DNA of 48,031 nucleotides from an uncultured Clostridia bacterium (GCA_934169775.1 CAKPOI010000008.1:1-48031), one strand, 5' to 3'. Positions 1 to 7,245 are shown, counted from the first letter of the stretch. Notes: generated by a model from the sequence alone, not told the origin. Made by a program: numbers and translations.

Positions 1-188
1 TAGCTGGTTCAGGTGGATATGGATATGCATGGGATGGCGATCTAACACTAATAGGACATTTGGCTTATCCGTTTGTCCTACGTGGTGGCGATTGCGGCAA
101 CGGCAGTGGTGCTGGTGTGTTGTACTCGCACATTACTTACGGTGACGGCAACAACAACGACGGCTTCCGTGCGGTGTTGGTGGTGTAG
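1..188 (+). CDS. 3' end of DGR target protein (C-type-lectin/FGE-sulfatase-like C-terminus), partial
   Basis: The reading frame is open from the window edge (codons begin at position 3) to a TAG at 186-188, giving the last 61 residues of a protein that starts outside the window. The tail ends in GFRAVLVV, the usual end of the formylglycine-generating-enzyme/C-type-lectin fold displayed by many DGR targets; a W-D-G stretch and an RGG motif precede it. Codons 61-188 are a variable repeat: every position that differs from the template repeat at 425-559 is an adenine in the template. The variable residues fall on AAY (Asn) codons of the template, changed here to Asp, Gly, Tyr, His and others. By analogy with other DGR targets it is probably a surface or secreted binding protein. 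The N-terminal architecture is unseen; it could resemble the pilin-like protein at 46962. Confidence 0.85.
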   Translation, partial: AGSGGYGYAWDGDLTLIGHLAYPFVLRGGDCGNGSGAGVLYSHITYGDGNNNDGFRAVLVV

Positions 189-193
189 CACTT
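59..193 (+). repeat. DGR variable repeat (VR)
   Basis: 135 bases aligning without gaps to the template repeat at 425-559. I count 13 differences (78, 79, 90, 96, 97, 108, 109, 123, 128, 129, 138, 144, 159) and all 13 are adenines in the template, the signature of adenine mutagenesis by a DGR reverse transcriptase. The 3' 34 bases, including the stop codon and five bases past it, are identical and GC-richer; this is where the initiation-of-mutagenic-homology element is expected. Confidence 0.97.
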
Positions 194-291
194 TGAGATT
201 GTGACTTAAAACTTAAAACCCTTTTTTTCAGCAGAAACTAGTATTTGCAACTGACTGGAATACGGGTAGGATTTGAAAAATATCAATAAAA

Positions 292-323
292 AGAATTTTG
301 GGTGCGTAAGCACCCGAATTTTT
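292..323 (+). terminator. hairpin after the DGR target gene
   Basis: GGGTGC-GTAA-GCACCC stem-loop (300-315) extended by partly paired A/T flanks and followed by GAATTTTT. It lies about 110 bases after the target stop codon and before the template promoter, so it most likely ends the target transcript. Some DGRs need a hairpin just downstream of VR for retrohoming; this one is farther away than that, so a terminator is the simpler reading. Confidence 0.65.
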
Positions 324-366
324 CCAGATAATTTGTTACTTATTGTAAAAGCACTTGCAATAAGTA

Positions 367-395
367 TTGACAGAATCTTTTTTTAGACATATAAT
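367..395 (+). promoter_or_regulatory. consensus promoter for the DGR template RNA
   Basis: TTGACA (367-372) and TATAAT (390-395) separated by exactly 17 bases, a perfect housekeeping-sigma promoter. Transcription would begin near 402, about 25 bases before the template repeat and on the strand opposite the RT operon. The template RNA therefore appears to be made as its own transcript and not as part of the RT message. Confidence 0.85.
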
Positions 396-424
396 AACTT
401 TATATATATTAGGGATTAAACTGT

Positions 425-559
425 TTTGGCTTATCCGTTTGTCAAACGTGGTGGCAATTGCAACAACGGCAGTAATGCTGGTGTGTTGAACTCAAACATT
501 ACTAACGGTAACGGCAACAACAACAACGGCTTCCGTGCGGTGTTGGTGGTGTAGCACTT
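425..559 (+). repeat. DGR template repeat (TR)
   Basis: Gap-free partner of the VR at 59-193. It contains many AAC/AAT codons in the frame matching the target (K-R-G-G-N-C-N-N-G-S-N order), so adenine mutagenesis lands on surface-exposed Asn codons and AAY cannot mutate to a stop. It also carries the target's TAG stop at 552-554. No start codon or ribosome site makes it a gene; it is a donor sequence. Confidence 0.97.
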
Positions 560-764
560 CGATACACAAAGAAACATAAAGGTTTCTATCTCAGATGGGT
601 TGTTCTTTAAGGAGACGGCCGAGTGGATTTGTATCAAAGAAGTTTAATTCCTTTGGTATAGACGACGATGTAACTTTAAATATTTATCATTTGTTTTTAT
701 ATCATAAACACATTAACAGTGTTTTTGTTCTAGTAGTAAAATGGCGAAAGTCCGAAAACGCGAA

Positions 765-810
765 AATATGTAGGAAAAATAATAATTATATATTATCTTT
801 CCTACATATT
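765..810. terminator. bidirectional hairpin between template RNA and RT operon
   Basis: A perfect 13-bp inverted repeat (765-777 pairing with 798-810, AATATGTAGGAAA arms) with a 20-base A/T loop. It lies between the converging template RNA and the RT gene (stop at 819), so it can end both transcripts. Confidence 0.7.
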
Positions 811-818
811 GTTATCTA

Positions 819-1925
819 TTAAGATGGTTCATGATTTTTGTTGCTTTCTGTTAAATCAATTAAATAATTTTCGATTTCAGAAAAGTATTCATTGTTAAAA
901 ATAAAATTACAACTATTTATAACTTTATTTTGTAATTTATATGAGTTACAATGGGAAGCATGTCCAAGCCACGAATTTATACATTGCATTACATATTTAA
1001 CATCAAGTTTATTTTGTAAATATAGTTTATTCCACTTTTTAATACTTCGTTTAATTTTCTTTTTACTTGATAAACGTAGTAATCTATGTGTGGTATAAAT
1101 TCTATATCCACAAAAATTAACACCCATTTTATATGGATAATATTTAGATTTATCATTTAAGGCTAAGTGTAGTGTATTTGTTAAAAAATCTTCTATTTGA
1201 GATTTTCTTTTAATACATTCTTGTTTTGTTGGTAGTAAAAGTATAAAATCGTCCATATATCTGGTATAATATTTAACTTTTAATTTACGCTTTACAAATT
1301 GATCTAATTCATTTAAATATATATTTGCAAAAAATTGGCTTGTATAATTTCCTATTGGAATGCCAACTTTATCTTCTGGTCTTCTACCATCAAAAATTAA
1401 TAATTTGGTGAAGTTAAGTAATTCTTTATCTGATATATATTTTTTCATTATTTCAACTAATATATAAGGATCTATACTGTAAAAGAATTTGCGTATGTCA
1501 CATTTTAACACCCAAAAATCACCATTGTTTCTTTTGAAATTTCTCATTTGTTGCTGAACACTTGATACTGCTTTGTGAGTTCCTTTGTCTATTAAGCAAG
1601 CAAATGTTGTGTCAATAAATTTAGGAACAATGTTTGGTTTTATAAATTCTTCTATATACCATTGATGTACAATTCTATCAACATAAGGGAGAGCTTTTAT
1701 TAATCTTTCTTTTGGTTCATATACTTTAAAGTTATAATAATTTCCCAAGTGATATTTATGATTTTTGATATTGTTTAATAAATTTATTAGATTGTTTTCT
1801 AAATTCATTTCAAATTTTATTACTTCATTTTTATATGTTTTATGTGCTTTTGCTCTTTTATGTGCTTGAAGCAATTTTTCAAAAGTTAGATTTTTATAGA
1901 AACAATTTTTTATTTTTTTAGGCAT
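819..1925 (-). CDS. DGR reverse transcriptase
   Basis: 368-residue reverse transcriptase that would copy the template RNA with errors at adenines. From the ATG at 1925: motif KCDIRKFF near residues 141-148 (catalytic Asp143), IGNYTSQ at 191-197 (DGR enzymes have a xGxxxSQ motif here where group II intron and retron RTs have QGxxxSP), and the catalytic YMDD box at 223-226. There is no maturase/X, integrase or endonuclease domain, and the length is typical for the family. A GTG at 1937 is also in frame, but it abuts the TAGGAG site; ATG at 1925 is preferred although the spacing is long. The start overlaps the end of avd by 16 bases, implying translational coupling. Last gene of the three-gene minus-strand operon. 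Confidence 0.95.
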   Translation of the reverse strand: MPKKIKNCFYKNLTFEKLLQAHKRAKAHKTYKNEVIKFEMNLENNLINLLNNIKNHKYHLGNYYNFKVYEPKERLIKALPYVDRIVHQWYIEEFIKPNIVPKFIDTTFACLIDKGTHKAVSSVQQQMRNFKRNNGDFWVLKCDIRKFFYSIDPYILVEIMKKYISDKELLNFTKLLIFDGRRPEDKVGIPIGNYTSQFFANIYLNELDQFVKRKLKVKYYTRYMDDFILLLPTKQECIKRKSQIEDFLTNTLHLALNDKSKYYPYKMGVNFCGYRIYTTHRLLRLSSKKKIKRSIKKWNKLYLQNKLDVKYVMQCINSWLGHASHCNSYKLQNKVINSCNFIFNNEYFSEIENYLIDLTESNKNHEPS

Positions 1926-2263
1926 GATGAAATCCACGCTCCTAACATATTACAAATGTCTGTTATATGTGTACACCAAACTTGATAATTTTGTAAAGAT
2001 ATATATTTGTATTTGTAAGATAGCCTAATATGTACTTTTAGAAGGTTTAAATGTATATCTAATTCATTTAAATATTTTAGTTTTTCTTGTTTGTTATATA
2101 TTTTTATTGCATACATTAGTAAACGTAGCCCACTATAAATGGAGTTTTTAATTTCTTTTACTAGGGCAAAATGTTCTGATTTTGGGTATTTTCTTACTAA
2201 ATCATTAGTGTAATATATTAATTCTAAATATTTTTGATAAATTGACAAATTATTTTTTTCCAT
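1910..2263 (-). CDS. avd: DGR accessory variability determinant Avd
   Basis: 117-residue all-helical basic protein directly upstream of the RT, matching the four-helix-bundle Avd family that forms a barrel-shaped pentamer, binds the template RNA and RT, and is needed for cDNA synthesis in characterised DGRs. The pattern of long amphipathic helices (YQKYLELIYYTNDLV, the RLLMYAIKIYNK stretch, LDIHLNLLKVHIRLSY) and a C-terminal IxxMLGAW-like end fit. The AAAGGAGG site ends 8 bases before ATG 2263; the in-frame TTG at 2269 is too close to it. It overlaps the preceding MutS-like gene by 14 bases and the RT by 16. Confidence 0.85.
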   Translation of the reverse strand: MEKNNLSIYQKYLELIYYTNDLVRKYPKSEHFALVKEIKNSIYSGLRLLMYAIKIYNKQEKLKYLNELDIHLNLLKVHIRLSYKYKYISLQNYQVWCTHITDICNMLGAWISSCLKK

Positions 2264-2687
2264 ATCCAATGCCTCCTTTTATTGTAGAGGCTTTTTGCTT
2301 AATATTATCTATAAAGCAATATGCTTCTTTTATTGATAATGTATCTGTGTCAATATTTTGAATGTCTAATAATAGTGATTGAATGTTGTTGTCAACAGAA
2401 TAGTCTGAAATAGTAAGTGTTTCTTTCTTACTTGTGTCTACTATTTTAAAATTATAGTTCGAGAGCTTTATTAGATTAGAATACTTTTCCAATGATTGTA
2501 TTGGAAAACCACATTTGACCACATTTTCGTTTAAATTTGTAAGTTTTAGATTTAAAATATTTGATGCTTTTCTTGCATCTTCATCAAGAAAAATGAAAAA
2601 TAAACCAGCTTTAAATAAGTATAAAGTATTATTTTCGTCTTTCTCATTTGCTTTTAATGATATATAAGTATCATATAATTTACTCAT
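2250..2687 (-). CDS. MutS domain I-like DGR accessory protein
   Basis: 145-residue protein, first gene of the DGR operon. Its N-terminal ~85 residues read like the mismatch-recognition domain I of MutS: tyrosine-start helix, then YLFKAGLFFIFLDEDARKAS (MutS: FYRMGDFYELFFEDAKxAA), LNLKLTNL (LDITLTKR), KCGFPIQSLEKYSNLIKL (MAGVPYHAVEGYLxRLV) and a final NFKIVD (YRVAICE). The Phe-x-Glu mismatch wedge of MutS is not kept, and there is no ATPase or clamp domain, so it is not a repair MutS. I recall MutS-like accessory proteins in DGR surveys; their role is unknown. Start chosen at ATG 2687 because an AAAGGAGG site lies 7-8 bases upstream; the longer frame to 2747 has no ribosome site and overlaps the promoter. 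Confidence 0.8.
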   Translation of the reverse strand: MSKLYDTYISLKANEKDENNTLYLFKAGLFFIFLDEDARKASNILNLKLTNLNENVVKCGFPIQSLEKYSNLIKLSNYNFKIVDTSKKETLTISDYSVDNNIQSLLLDIQNIDTDTLSIKEAYCFIDNIKQKASTIKGGIGYGKK

Positions 2688-2718
2688 GATATCCTCCTTT
2701 GTATAAAAATTTGAAATC

Positions 2719-2747
2719 ATTATATTACAAATATTGGAAAAATGCAA
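2719..2747 (-). promoter_or_regulatory. promoter of the DGR protein operon
   Basis: On the minus strand, TTGCAT (2747-2742) and TATAAT (2724-2719) are 17 bases apart. Transcription would start near 2712, leaving a leader of about 25 bases with the AAAGGAGG site of the MutS-like gene. Confidence 0.75.
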
Positions 2748-2848
2748 TATAAAAAAATGTAGAAAAATAGATAAAAATGTAGAATTTTGGAAAAATATAG
2801 CAATACCAATAATTTCCAGACTTTAAAAATTTTAAGAAAATTAAAAAT

Positions 2849-2880
2849 AAATACTCCTTTAAAAAAAATAAGGAGCATTT
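2849..2880 (-). terminator. terminator of the small acidic/Tyr-rich protein gene
   Basis: AATGCTCCTTA and TAAAGGAGTATT arms (one mismatch) around a T-rich loop, followed on the minus strand by TTTATTTTT, just past the stop codon at 2885. It separates the upstream gene from the DGR promoter. Confidence 0.65.
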
Positions 2881-2884
2881 AAAA

Positions 2885-3127
2885 TTATTTTCTTTCATTA
2901 TTTGGAGTTTGTCGATTTTGATTTTCACAGATTTTTTCATATTCTTTACATTTTAATTTGTAGTCCATTTGCATACATAAATATCTGTAATAATAATATG
3001 CTTGTTCATATTGCATTACTGGATTGAACATTTGATCTCTGTAAAAATCATTAAAATCATTTGGAGATGTTTGATTACCAATTGAATAATCCATGTATGG
3101 TGGAAAATTATTAAATTCTCTTTCCAT
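2885..3127 (-). CDS. small Tyr/Met/Asn-rich protein, function unknown (possibly spore-coat type)
   Basis: 80 residues, soluble, rich in Tyr, Asn, Met and Gln (a YYYYRY run near the middle, then a Lys/Glu/Cys-rich tail). No recognised domain; the composition resembles small spore coat proteins, which is only a suggestion. A weak AAAGGA site precedes the ATG, a TTTACA-16-TATACT promoter lies upstream and a terminator downstream, so it looks like a genuine single-gene unit. The reading frame at 2725-2940 that overlaps it is not supported. Confidence 0.6.
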   Translation of the reverse strand: MEREFNNFPPYMDYSIGNQTSPNDFNDFYRDQMFNPVMQYEQAYYYYRYLCMQMDYKLKCKEYEKICENQNRQTPNNERK

Positions 3128-3150
3128 AGTAAATCACAATCCTTTCTTTG

Positions 3151-3178
3151 AGTATATTGGAAAAATGATTATTGTAAA
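3151..3178 (-). promoter_or_regulatory. promoter of the small Tyr-rich protein gene
   Basis: Minus-strand TTTACA (3178-3173) and TATACT (3156-3151) with a 16-base spacer, about 25 bases before the ATG at 3127. Confidence 0.5.
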
Positions 3179-3333
3179 ATAAAAATATATGTGTTTAAAA
3201 TACATTTCTTATTTAAATATATTAGAAAGATTTATTAATATGCTAAATATATTAAATCAACAGTAAATAGTATATATGATGATTTGAATAATTTATTGCA
3301 GGTATAATATTATAAAGAAATTTTAAAAAACAG

Positions 3334-3362
3334 TTGTAAAAAAAGGAAAAAATTGATATACT
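3334..3362 (+). promoter_or_regulatory. promoter of the Asp23-nusB-xse cluster
   Basis: TTGTAA (3334-3339) and TATACT (3357-3362) with 17 bases between; start near 3369, then an AAGGAGG ribosome site and the ATG at 3410. Confidence 0.65.
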
Positions 3363-3409
3363 TATAGTGTTAAAAAAACAAATAATTTGTTTAATAAGGA
3401 GGATTTGAT

Positions 3410-3847
3410 ATGAACGAAGAAGATCAAGAAAAAATAGAGGAAATGAAAGATTCACAGGAGGTATTAGAAGGGCAAGAAGAGGTATCAGAAGGTGAAGGAA
3501 TACAAATATCAAATGATGTAATAGCAGTAATAGCAGGAGTAGCTGTATCAGAAGTACAAGGAGTATCTTCTATGGCAGGAGGATTTGCAGGAGGAATTTC
3601 AGAGGTTTTAAGTGGAAAGAAAAATCTTGCAAAAGGTATTAAAGTAGACAAAGATGAAAGCAAAGTAAAAATTGATGTAAATATTGTTGTAGAATATGGA
3701 ACAAGAATACCAGATGTTGCATTTGAAATTCAAAATAGAGTAAAAACATCTGTTGAAAATATGACAGGACTAAAGGTTGAAGAAGTTAATGTACATGTTC
3801 AGGGTGTAAACACTAATATTGCAACTAAAGAAGAAACAGAAGAATAA
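3410..3847 (+). CDS. Asp23/Gls24 family envelope stress protein
   Basis: 145 residues: an acidic Glu-rich N-terminus (about 1-30) followed by the Asp23/Gls24 domain, recognised from the ISNDVIAVIAGVAVSEVQGV start, the GKKNLAKGIKV strand and VDVNIVVEYGTRIPDVAFEIQ. Members are abundant cytoplasmic proteins that gather under the membrane by binding the anchor AmaP, whose gene follows at 3955. Together with DUF2273 (4548) this is the conserved Bacillota envelope-stress cluster preceding nusB. An AAGGAGG site lies 7-8 bases before the ATG. Confidence 0.93.
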   Translation: MNEEDQEKIEEMKDSQEVLEGQEEVSEGEGIQISNDVIAVIAGVAVSEVQGVSSMAGGFAGGISEVLSGKKNLAKGIKVDKDESKVKIDVNIVVEYGTRIPDVAFEIQNRVKTSVENMTGLKVEEVNVHVQGVNTNIATKEETEE

Positions 3848-3851
3848 TGTT

Positions 3852-3917
3852 TTTGGGGACAGAGCAAAAAATATTAGTATGTAAAATAGTTTTGAGAAAA
3901 TTTTGTCTCTGTTTCCT
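3852..3917. repeat. degenerate GGGGACGGAG-family palindrome
   Basis: TTTGGGGACAGAGCAAAAA at the left and TTTTGTCTCTGTTTCC at the right form an imperfect inverted repeat about 65 bases long, between the Asp23 gene and amaP. It resembles a decayed copy of the better-kept palindromes at 9500, 12546, 27728 and 30262. Confidence 0.55.
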
Positions 3918-3954
3918 GATTTGTTTTTAAATATAGTAATAAAGAAAGGAATTG

Positions 3955-4515
3955 ATGAAAATGAAAATTATTGAAAAAATCACATTAATTATTTATTCAA
4001 ATATCATGTTAATATTATCTATAATCTTATGCTTATTAGTATTTGGTTGGTTAGATATAGGAGTTGTTGGAAGTGTAGTAAAAAATTGTATTACAACAGA
4101 TCCAGGTTCAAAAATAACATTAGGAGTAAGTATTATATTTATATTATTATCTATTAGATGTATTTTCTTTGATCCAACTTCAAGAGAAGAGATTAAGGAC
4201 AAGCAAGGTGTTTTATTAGAAAATTCAAATGGTAAATTAATGATTTCTAAAGAAACAATAGAAAATTTAGTTGAATCAGTTGCTAAAGATTTTAAAGAGG
4301 CTGAAAGTATATCAACAAGAGTTGAATTAGATAAAGATAATAATGTTAGTATTTTTGCTAATTTAATAGTTAGTTCAGATGCAGTAATTAAAAATTTATC
4401 AGTGGATTTACAAAATAAAATTAAAGAAAGAGTAAAATTAGCAACAGATTTAGAAGTTAAAGAAGTAAATATAACAGTTAAAAAAGTTGCACAGGTACAA
4501 GAAAAAAATAAATAA
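3955..4515 (+). CDS. amaP: alkaline shock response membrane anchor protein AmaP
   Basis: 186 residues with two N-terminal membrane segments (about 8-32 and 58-78) and a cytoplasmic C-terminal domain that is itself Asp23-like (ISTRVELDKDNNVSIFANLIV and LEVKEVNITVKKV strands). The architecture and position between an Asp23 gene and a DUF2273 gene match AmaP, which anchors Asp23 to the membrane. The AAAGGA site sits 4 bases before ATG 3955 and 10 before ATG 3961, so the true start may be 3961; TTG 3952 is unlikely. Confidence 0.88.
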   Translation: MKMKIIEKITLIIYSNIMLILSIILCLLVFGWLDIGVVGSVVKNCITTDPGSKITLGVSIIFILLSIRCIFFDPTSREEIKDKQGVLLENSNGKLMISKETIENLVESVAKDFKEAESISTRVELDKDNNVSIFANLIVSSDAVIKNLSVDLQNKIKERVKLATDLEVKEVNITVKKVAQVQEKNK

Positions 4516-4547
4516 CATAATATATTTAAGAAAGGTAGTGATAACTG

Positions 4548-4751
4548 ATGGATGATTTTAAAAAGTTTTTAGGAAAATATTGTGGAGCTATTATAGGAAT
4601 TATTGTTGCAATTATTATTTTAGCAACTAGATTATATGATGTTATTATAGGTATTGTTGTTATTTTTGTTGGTGCTTTTGTTGGAAATTATGTGCAACAA
4701 AACAAAGATGATGTAAAAACTAAATTGAAAAGTTGGATAGATAGGATGTAG
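4548..4751 (+). CDS. DUF2273 small integral membrane protein
   Basis: 67 residues: a short charged N-terminus, two closely packed hydrophobic segments (about 11-28 and 30-48, rich in Ile/Val/Gly) and a basic amphipathic tail. This is the DUF2273 protein that accompanies Asp23 and AmaP in many Bacillota; its exact role in the envelope complex is not established. An AAAGGT site lies upstream, and the gap to nusB is only 15 bases. Confidence 0.88.
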   Translation: MDDFKKFLGKYCGAIIGIIVAIIILATRLYDVIIGIVVIFVGAFVGNYVQQNKDDVKTKLKSWIDRM

Positions 4752-4766
4752 AAAGGAATTAAAATC

Positions 4767-5174
4767 ATGAATAGAACATTAATGAGAGAAAATGCTTTTA
4801 GATTATTATATAGTTTGGAAGTTCAAAAAAATAAAGATCTAAATATTGAAGAACAAATAAATTTATATGTAGAAAGTAATCAATTAACAGATCAAGAAGC
4901 AATTGAATATATAAAAGATGTAATTACAGGTGTTGAAAAAAATAAAATAGAAATAAAAGCATTAATTGAGTCAAATTTAAAATCAAACTGGAAAATAGAT
5001 AGAATTTCTAAGATTGATTTAAGCTTATTGGAATTAGCAATATATGAAATAAAATATAAAGAAGTTCCATTTAAAGTGTCTATAAATGAAGTTGTGGAAT
5101 TAGCTAAAAAATATGGAGAAGAAAATTCAAAAACATTTGTTAATGGTGTTTTAGCAAGTATTGTAAAGGATTAA
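4767..5174 (+). CDS. nusB: transcription antitermination factor NusB
   Basis: 135 residues, all-helical. RTLMRENAFRLLYSLE at the start, DRISKIDLSLLELAIYEIKY and the closing VELAKKYGEENSKTFVNGVL are the typical NusB signature. NusB binds boxA RNA with S10 (NusE) to prevent termination in rRNA operons. An AAAGGA site precedes it. The next gene, xseA, starts 5 bases after the stop, so the genes are co-transcribed. Confidence 0.95.
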   Translation: MNRTLMRENAFRLLYSLEVQKNKDLNIEEQINLYVESNQLTDQEAIEYIKDVITGVEKNKIEIKALIESNLKSNWKIDRISKIDLSLLELAIYEIKYKEVPFKVSINEVVELAKKYGEENSKTFVNGVLASIVKD

Positions 5175-5179
5175 GTAGT

Positions 5180-6385
5180 ATGGATTATGAAAATATGGCA
5201 GTTACAGTCAGCCAGGTAAATAGTTATATAAAGGAAAAAATAGCTGCTGATGAAGGTTTAAATAATTTAATAATTAAAGGTGAAATTTCAAATTTTAAAA
5301 ATCATTATACAGGACATATGTATTTTACTTTAAAAGATGATAAATCACTTATTAAATGTATTATGTTTAAAACATATGCGCAGAGATTGGGTTTTATGCC
5401 AAAAGATGGAATGAAAGTTTTTGTTTTTGGTGAAGTTTCTGTATTTGAAAGAGATGGGGTTTATCAGGTATATGTAAAAGCAATGCAAGAAGATGGAGTA
5501 GGTGCATTATATAAGCAATATGAGGAACTAAAAAATAGATTAGAAAAAGAAGGATTTTTTGATGAGTCACATAAAAAGAAAATTCCTTTAATGCCCAAAA
5601 CTATAGGGGTTTTGACATCACAAACAGGTTCTGTAATAAGAGATATAATAAATGTAAGTACTAGAAGAAATCCTAATGTAAGAATAAGGTTGTTCCCTGT
5701 ACCAGTACAAGGACAAGATGCAGCAGCTAAAATTGCAGAAGGCATACGTTTTATGAATGAAAATAAATTTGCTGATGTCTTGATTTTAGCAAGAGGAGGA
5801 GGATCTTTAGAAGATTTATGGCCATTTAATGAAGAAGTAGTTGCACATGCTATACATGAATCTGAAATTCCAATTATTTCTGCAGTAGGGCATGAAACAG
5901 ATTTTTCTATATCAGATTTTGTTGCAGATTTGAGAGCTCCTACGCCATCTGCAGCTGCAGAATTAGCGGTGCCAGATATTTATGAAGTAAATCAAAAAAT
6001 AATAGGATATCAAAATAGGTTAAGATTAGCTTTAAATAAAAAATATGAAATGATGAAAATGCATTATGAAAAAGTGATGTCAAGTTCAGTTTTTAAAGAA
6101 CCTATAAGAATGGTTAATGATAGAGCAATGATATTAGATACATATATAAAAAGACTTGAAGTATCAATTCAAAATAAAAAGCAAGCTGAAAAAGAGCAGT
6201 ATGTAAAACTAATATCAAAACTTGATGCATTAAGCCCTTTAAAAACTTTATCAAGAGGTTATTCTATTGTAGAAGAAAACGGAAAAACAATTAGTAGTGT
6301 AAAAAATTTAAAAATTGGAGATAATATTGATATTAAGTTAAGTGATGGAAATGCTAAAGCCGAAGTGATGGAAGTTACAAATTAG
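5180..6385 (+). CDS. xseA: exodeoxyribonuclease VII large subunit
   Basis: 401 residues, normal length. N-terminal OB-fold (about 8-105, SQVNSYIKEKI ... GEISNFKNHYTGHMYFTLKD), catalytic domain with KTIGVLTSQTGSVIRDI, RGGGSLEDLWPFNEE, ISAVGHETDFSISDFVADLRAPTPSAAAE, then a coiled-coil tail ending in LSRGYSIVE. With XseB it degrades single-stranded DNA from both ends. The ribosome site (AAAGGA) lies within the end of nusB. The small subunit follows after one intervening gene. Confidence 0.97.
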   Translation: MDYENMAVTVSQVNSYIKEKIAADEGLNNLIIKGEISNFKNHYTGHMYFTLKDDKSLIKCIMFKTYAQRLGFMPKDGMKVFVFGEVSVFERDGVYQVYVKAMQEDGVGALYKQYEELKNRLEKEGFFDESHKKKIPLMPKTIGVLTSQTGSVIRDIINVSTRRNPNVRIRLFPVPVQGQDAAAKIAEGIRFMNENKFADVLILARGGGSLEDLWPFNEEVVAHAIHESEIPIISAVGHETDFSISDFVADLRAPTPSAAAELAVPDIYEVNQKIIGYQNRLRLALNKKYEMMKMHYEKVMSSSVFKEPIRMVNDRAMILDTYIKRLEVSIQNKKQAEKEQYVKLISKLDALSPLKTLSRGYSIVEENGKTISSVKNLKIGDNIDIKLSDGNAKAEVMEVTN

Positions 6386-6400
6386 AAAGGGATGTTTTTA

Positions 6401-6937
6401 TTGGATAAAGTTACAAAAGTTTTAATATCTATATTAAGTGTTTTAATTATTTTATTGATTGGATATTTTTCTTATATTTTTTTACAAAATAATGATGATG
6501 AAAAAAATTCAGGGCTAAGTGAAAATAAATTAGAACAAAATATAGTTAATGAAAATGAATTAGAAGAAAACAGAGAAAAACAAGAACAAAATACGATTGA
6601 TGGAGAAAATACAACAAATTCAGAAGATGCATTAAATTCATCAAAAAATGCAAATGTTCCTCAAAATAATAATACAAACCAAAATACAGTTAAAAATAAT
6701 ACAACTGAAGTAATAGGAAAAGAGGAACAAGAAAGTAATAATGAAAGTAATGGAATAAATCCAGATGAAACAGCAATAAAATTAGCTAAAGAGAAATGGG
6801 GAGAAACTAGTAAAAATTATGTATTTAATGTTGATCAAATTGAAGGTAATATATATCATATAGCTGTTATTTCAAATGCTCAGGTTATTGGATATGTTGA
6901 TGTTAATATTGATACAAAAACAGCAGTAGAGAGATAA
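6401..6937 (+). CDS. membrane-anchored protein with Asn/Glu-rich linker, unknown function
   Basis: 178 residues from TTG 6401: one N-terminal membrane segment (about 5-26), a long low-complexity Asn/Glu/Gln/Thr linker (about 30-120), and a small C-terminal domain of alpha/beta type (DETAIKLAKEKWG ... YHIAVISNAQVIGYVDVNIDTKTA) that resembles PepSY-like/DUF5590 folds found in extracellular proteins. The first ATG (6392) is one base after the AAAGG site, so TTG 6401, 10 bases downstream of it, is the better start. It sits between xseA and xseB, where a conserved partner is not expected; no link to exonuclease VII can be shown. Confidence 0.75.
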   Translation: MDKVTKVLISILSVLIILLIGYFSYIFLQNNDDEKNSGLSENKLEQNIVNENELEENREKQEQNTIDGENTTNSEDALNSSKNANVPQNNNTNQNTVKNNTTEVIGKEEQESNNESNGINPDETAIKLAKEKWGETSKNYVFNVDQIEGNIYHIAVISNAQVIGYVDVNIDTKTAVER

Positions 6938-6964
6938 AGGTGTTTTTGAGAAAGGATGAACATA

Positions 6965-7189
6965 GTGGAAGAAGTAAGTTTTGAAGAAAACATGGAAAGA
7001 TTAGAAAAAATAGTTGCAGAATTAGAAAAAGGTGATTTGAATTTAGATGATTCTGTAAAAAAATTTGAAGAAGGTATTAATATTTCTAAGAAGTGTAATG
7101 ATATTTTAGAAAAAGCAGAAAAGAAAATAACTATTTTATTAAAAACAGATGATAATATTTCAGAAAAAAACTTTGTAGCAGAAGATTAA
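6965..7189 (+). CDS. xseB: exodeoxyribonuclease VII small subunit
   Basis: 74 residues, the usual length; SFEENMERLEKIVAELEKGD followed by LDDSVKKFEEGI and a second helix is the XseB helical hairpin that binds the XseA tail. The AAAGG site touches ATG 6956 but is 9 bases before GTG 6965, so the GTG start is chosen. Confidence 0.94.
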   Translation: MEEVSFEENMERLEKIVAELEKGDLNLDDSVKKFEEGINISKKCNDILEKAEKKITILLKTDDNISEKNFVAED

Positions 7190-7245
7190 TTTTATAATTT
7201 ATAAAAGTTTTTGAGGATATTACTGGTATGGAAGGAAAAAAGTAG

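Larger units (their letters stand above)
402..810 (+). ncRNA. predicted DGR template-repeat RNA
   Basis: Inferred transcript from the consensus promoter (367-395) through the template repeat to the strong hairpin at 765-810. The stretch after the repeat (560-764) has no convincing gene but has local pairing potential, for example around 636-662 where imperfect arms flank GTTTAA. In the Bordetella phage DGR, RNA downstream of TR is needed for cDNA priming, and 560-764 would be the matching spacer. The 3' end is a guess from the hairpin. Confidence 0.6.

Noticed and set aside
59..559. VR/TR pair as CRISPR or ordinary duplicated gene end
   Set aside because: Only two units, 366 bases apart, differences confined to template adenines and an adjacent RT; DGR explains all.
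608..624. GGAGACGGCCGAGTGG, like the 5' end of a tRNA-Ser/Leu
   Set aside because: No acceptor partner, anticodon stem or T-loop follows; chance likeness.
595..822. 75-residue plus-strand reading frame between TR and the RT gene
   Set aside because: No ribosome site, odd composition, covers the predicted template-RNA spacer and the bidirectional hairpin.
2725..2940. 71-residue minus-strand frame, hydrophobic
   Set aside because: Overlaps the DGR promoter, a terminator and the better-supported gene at 2885; no ribosome site.
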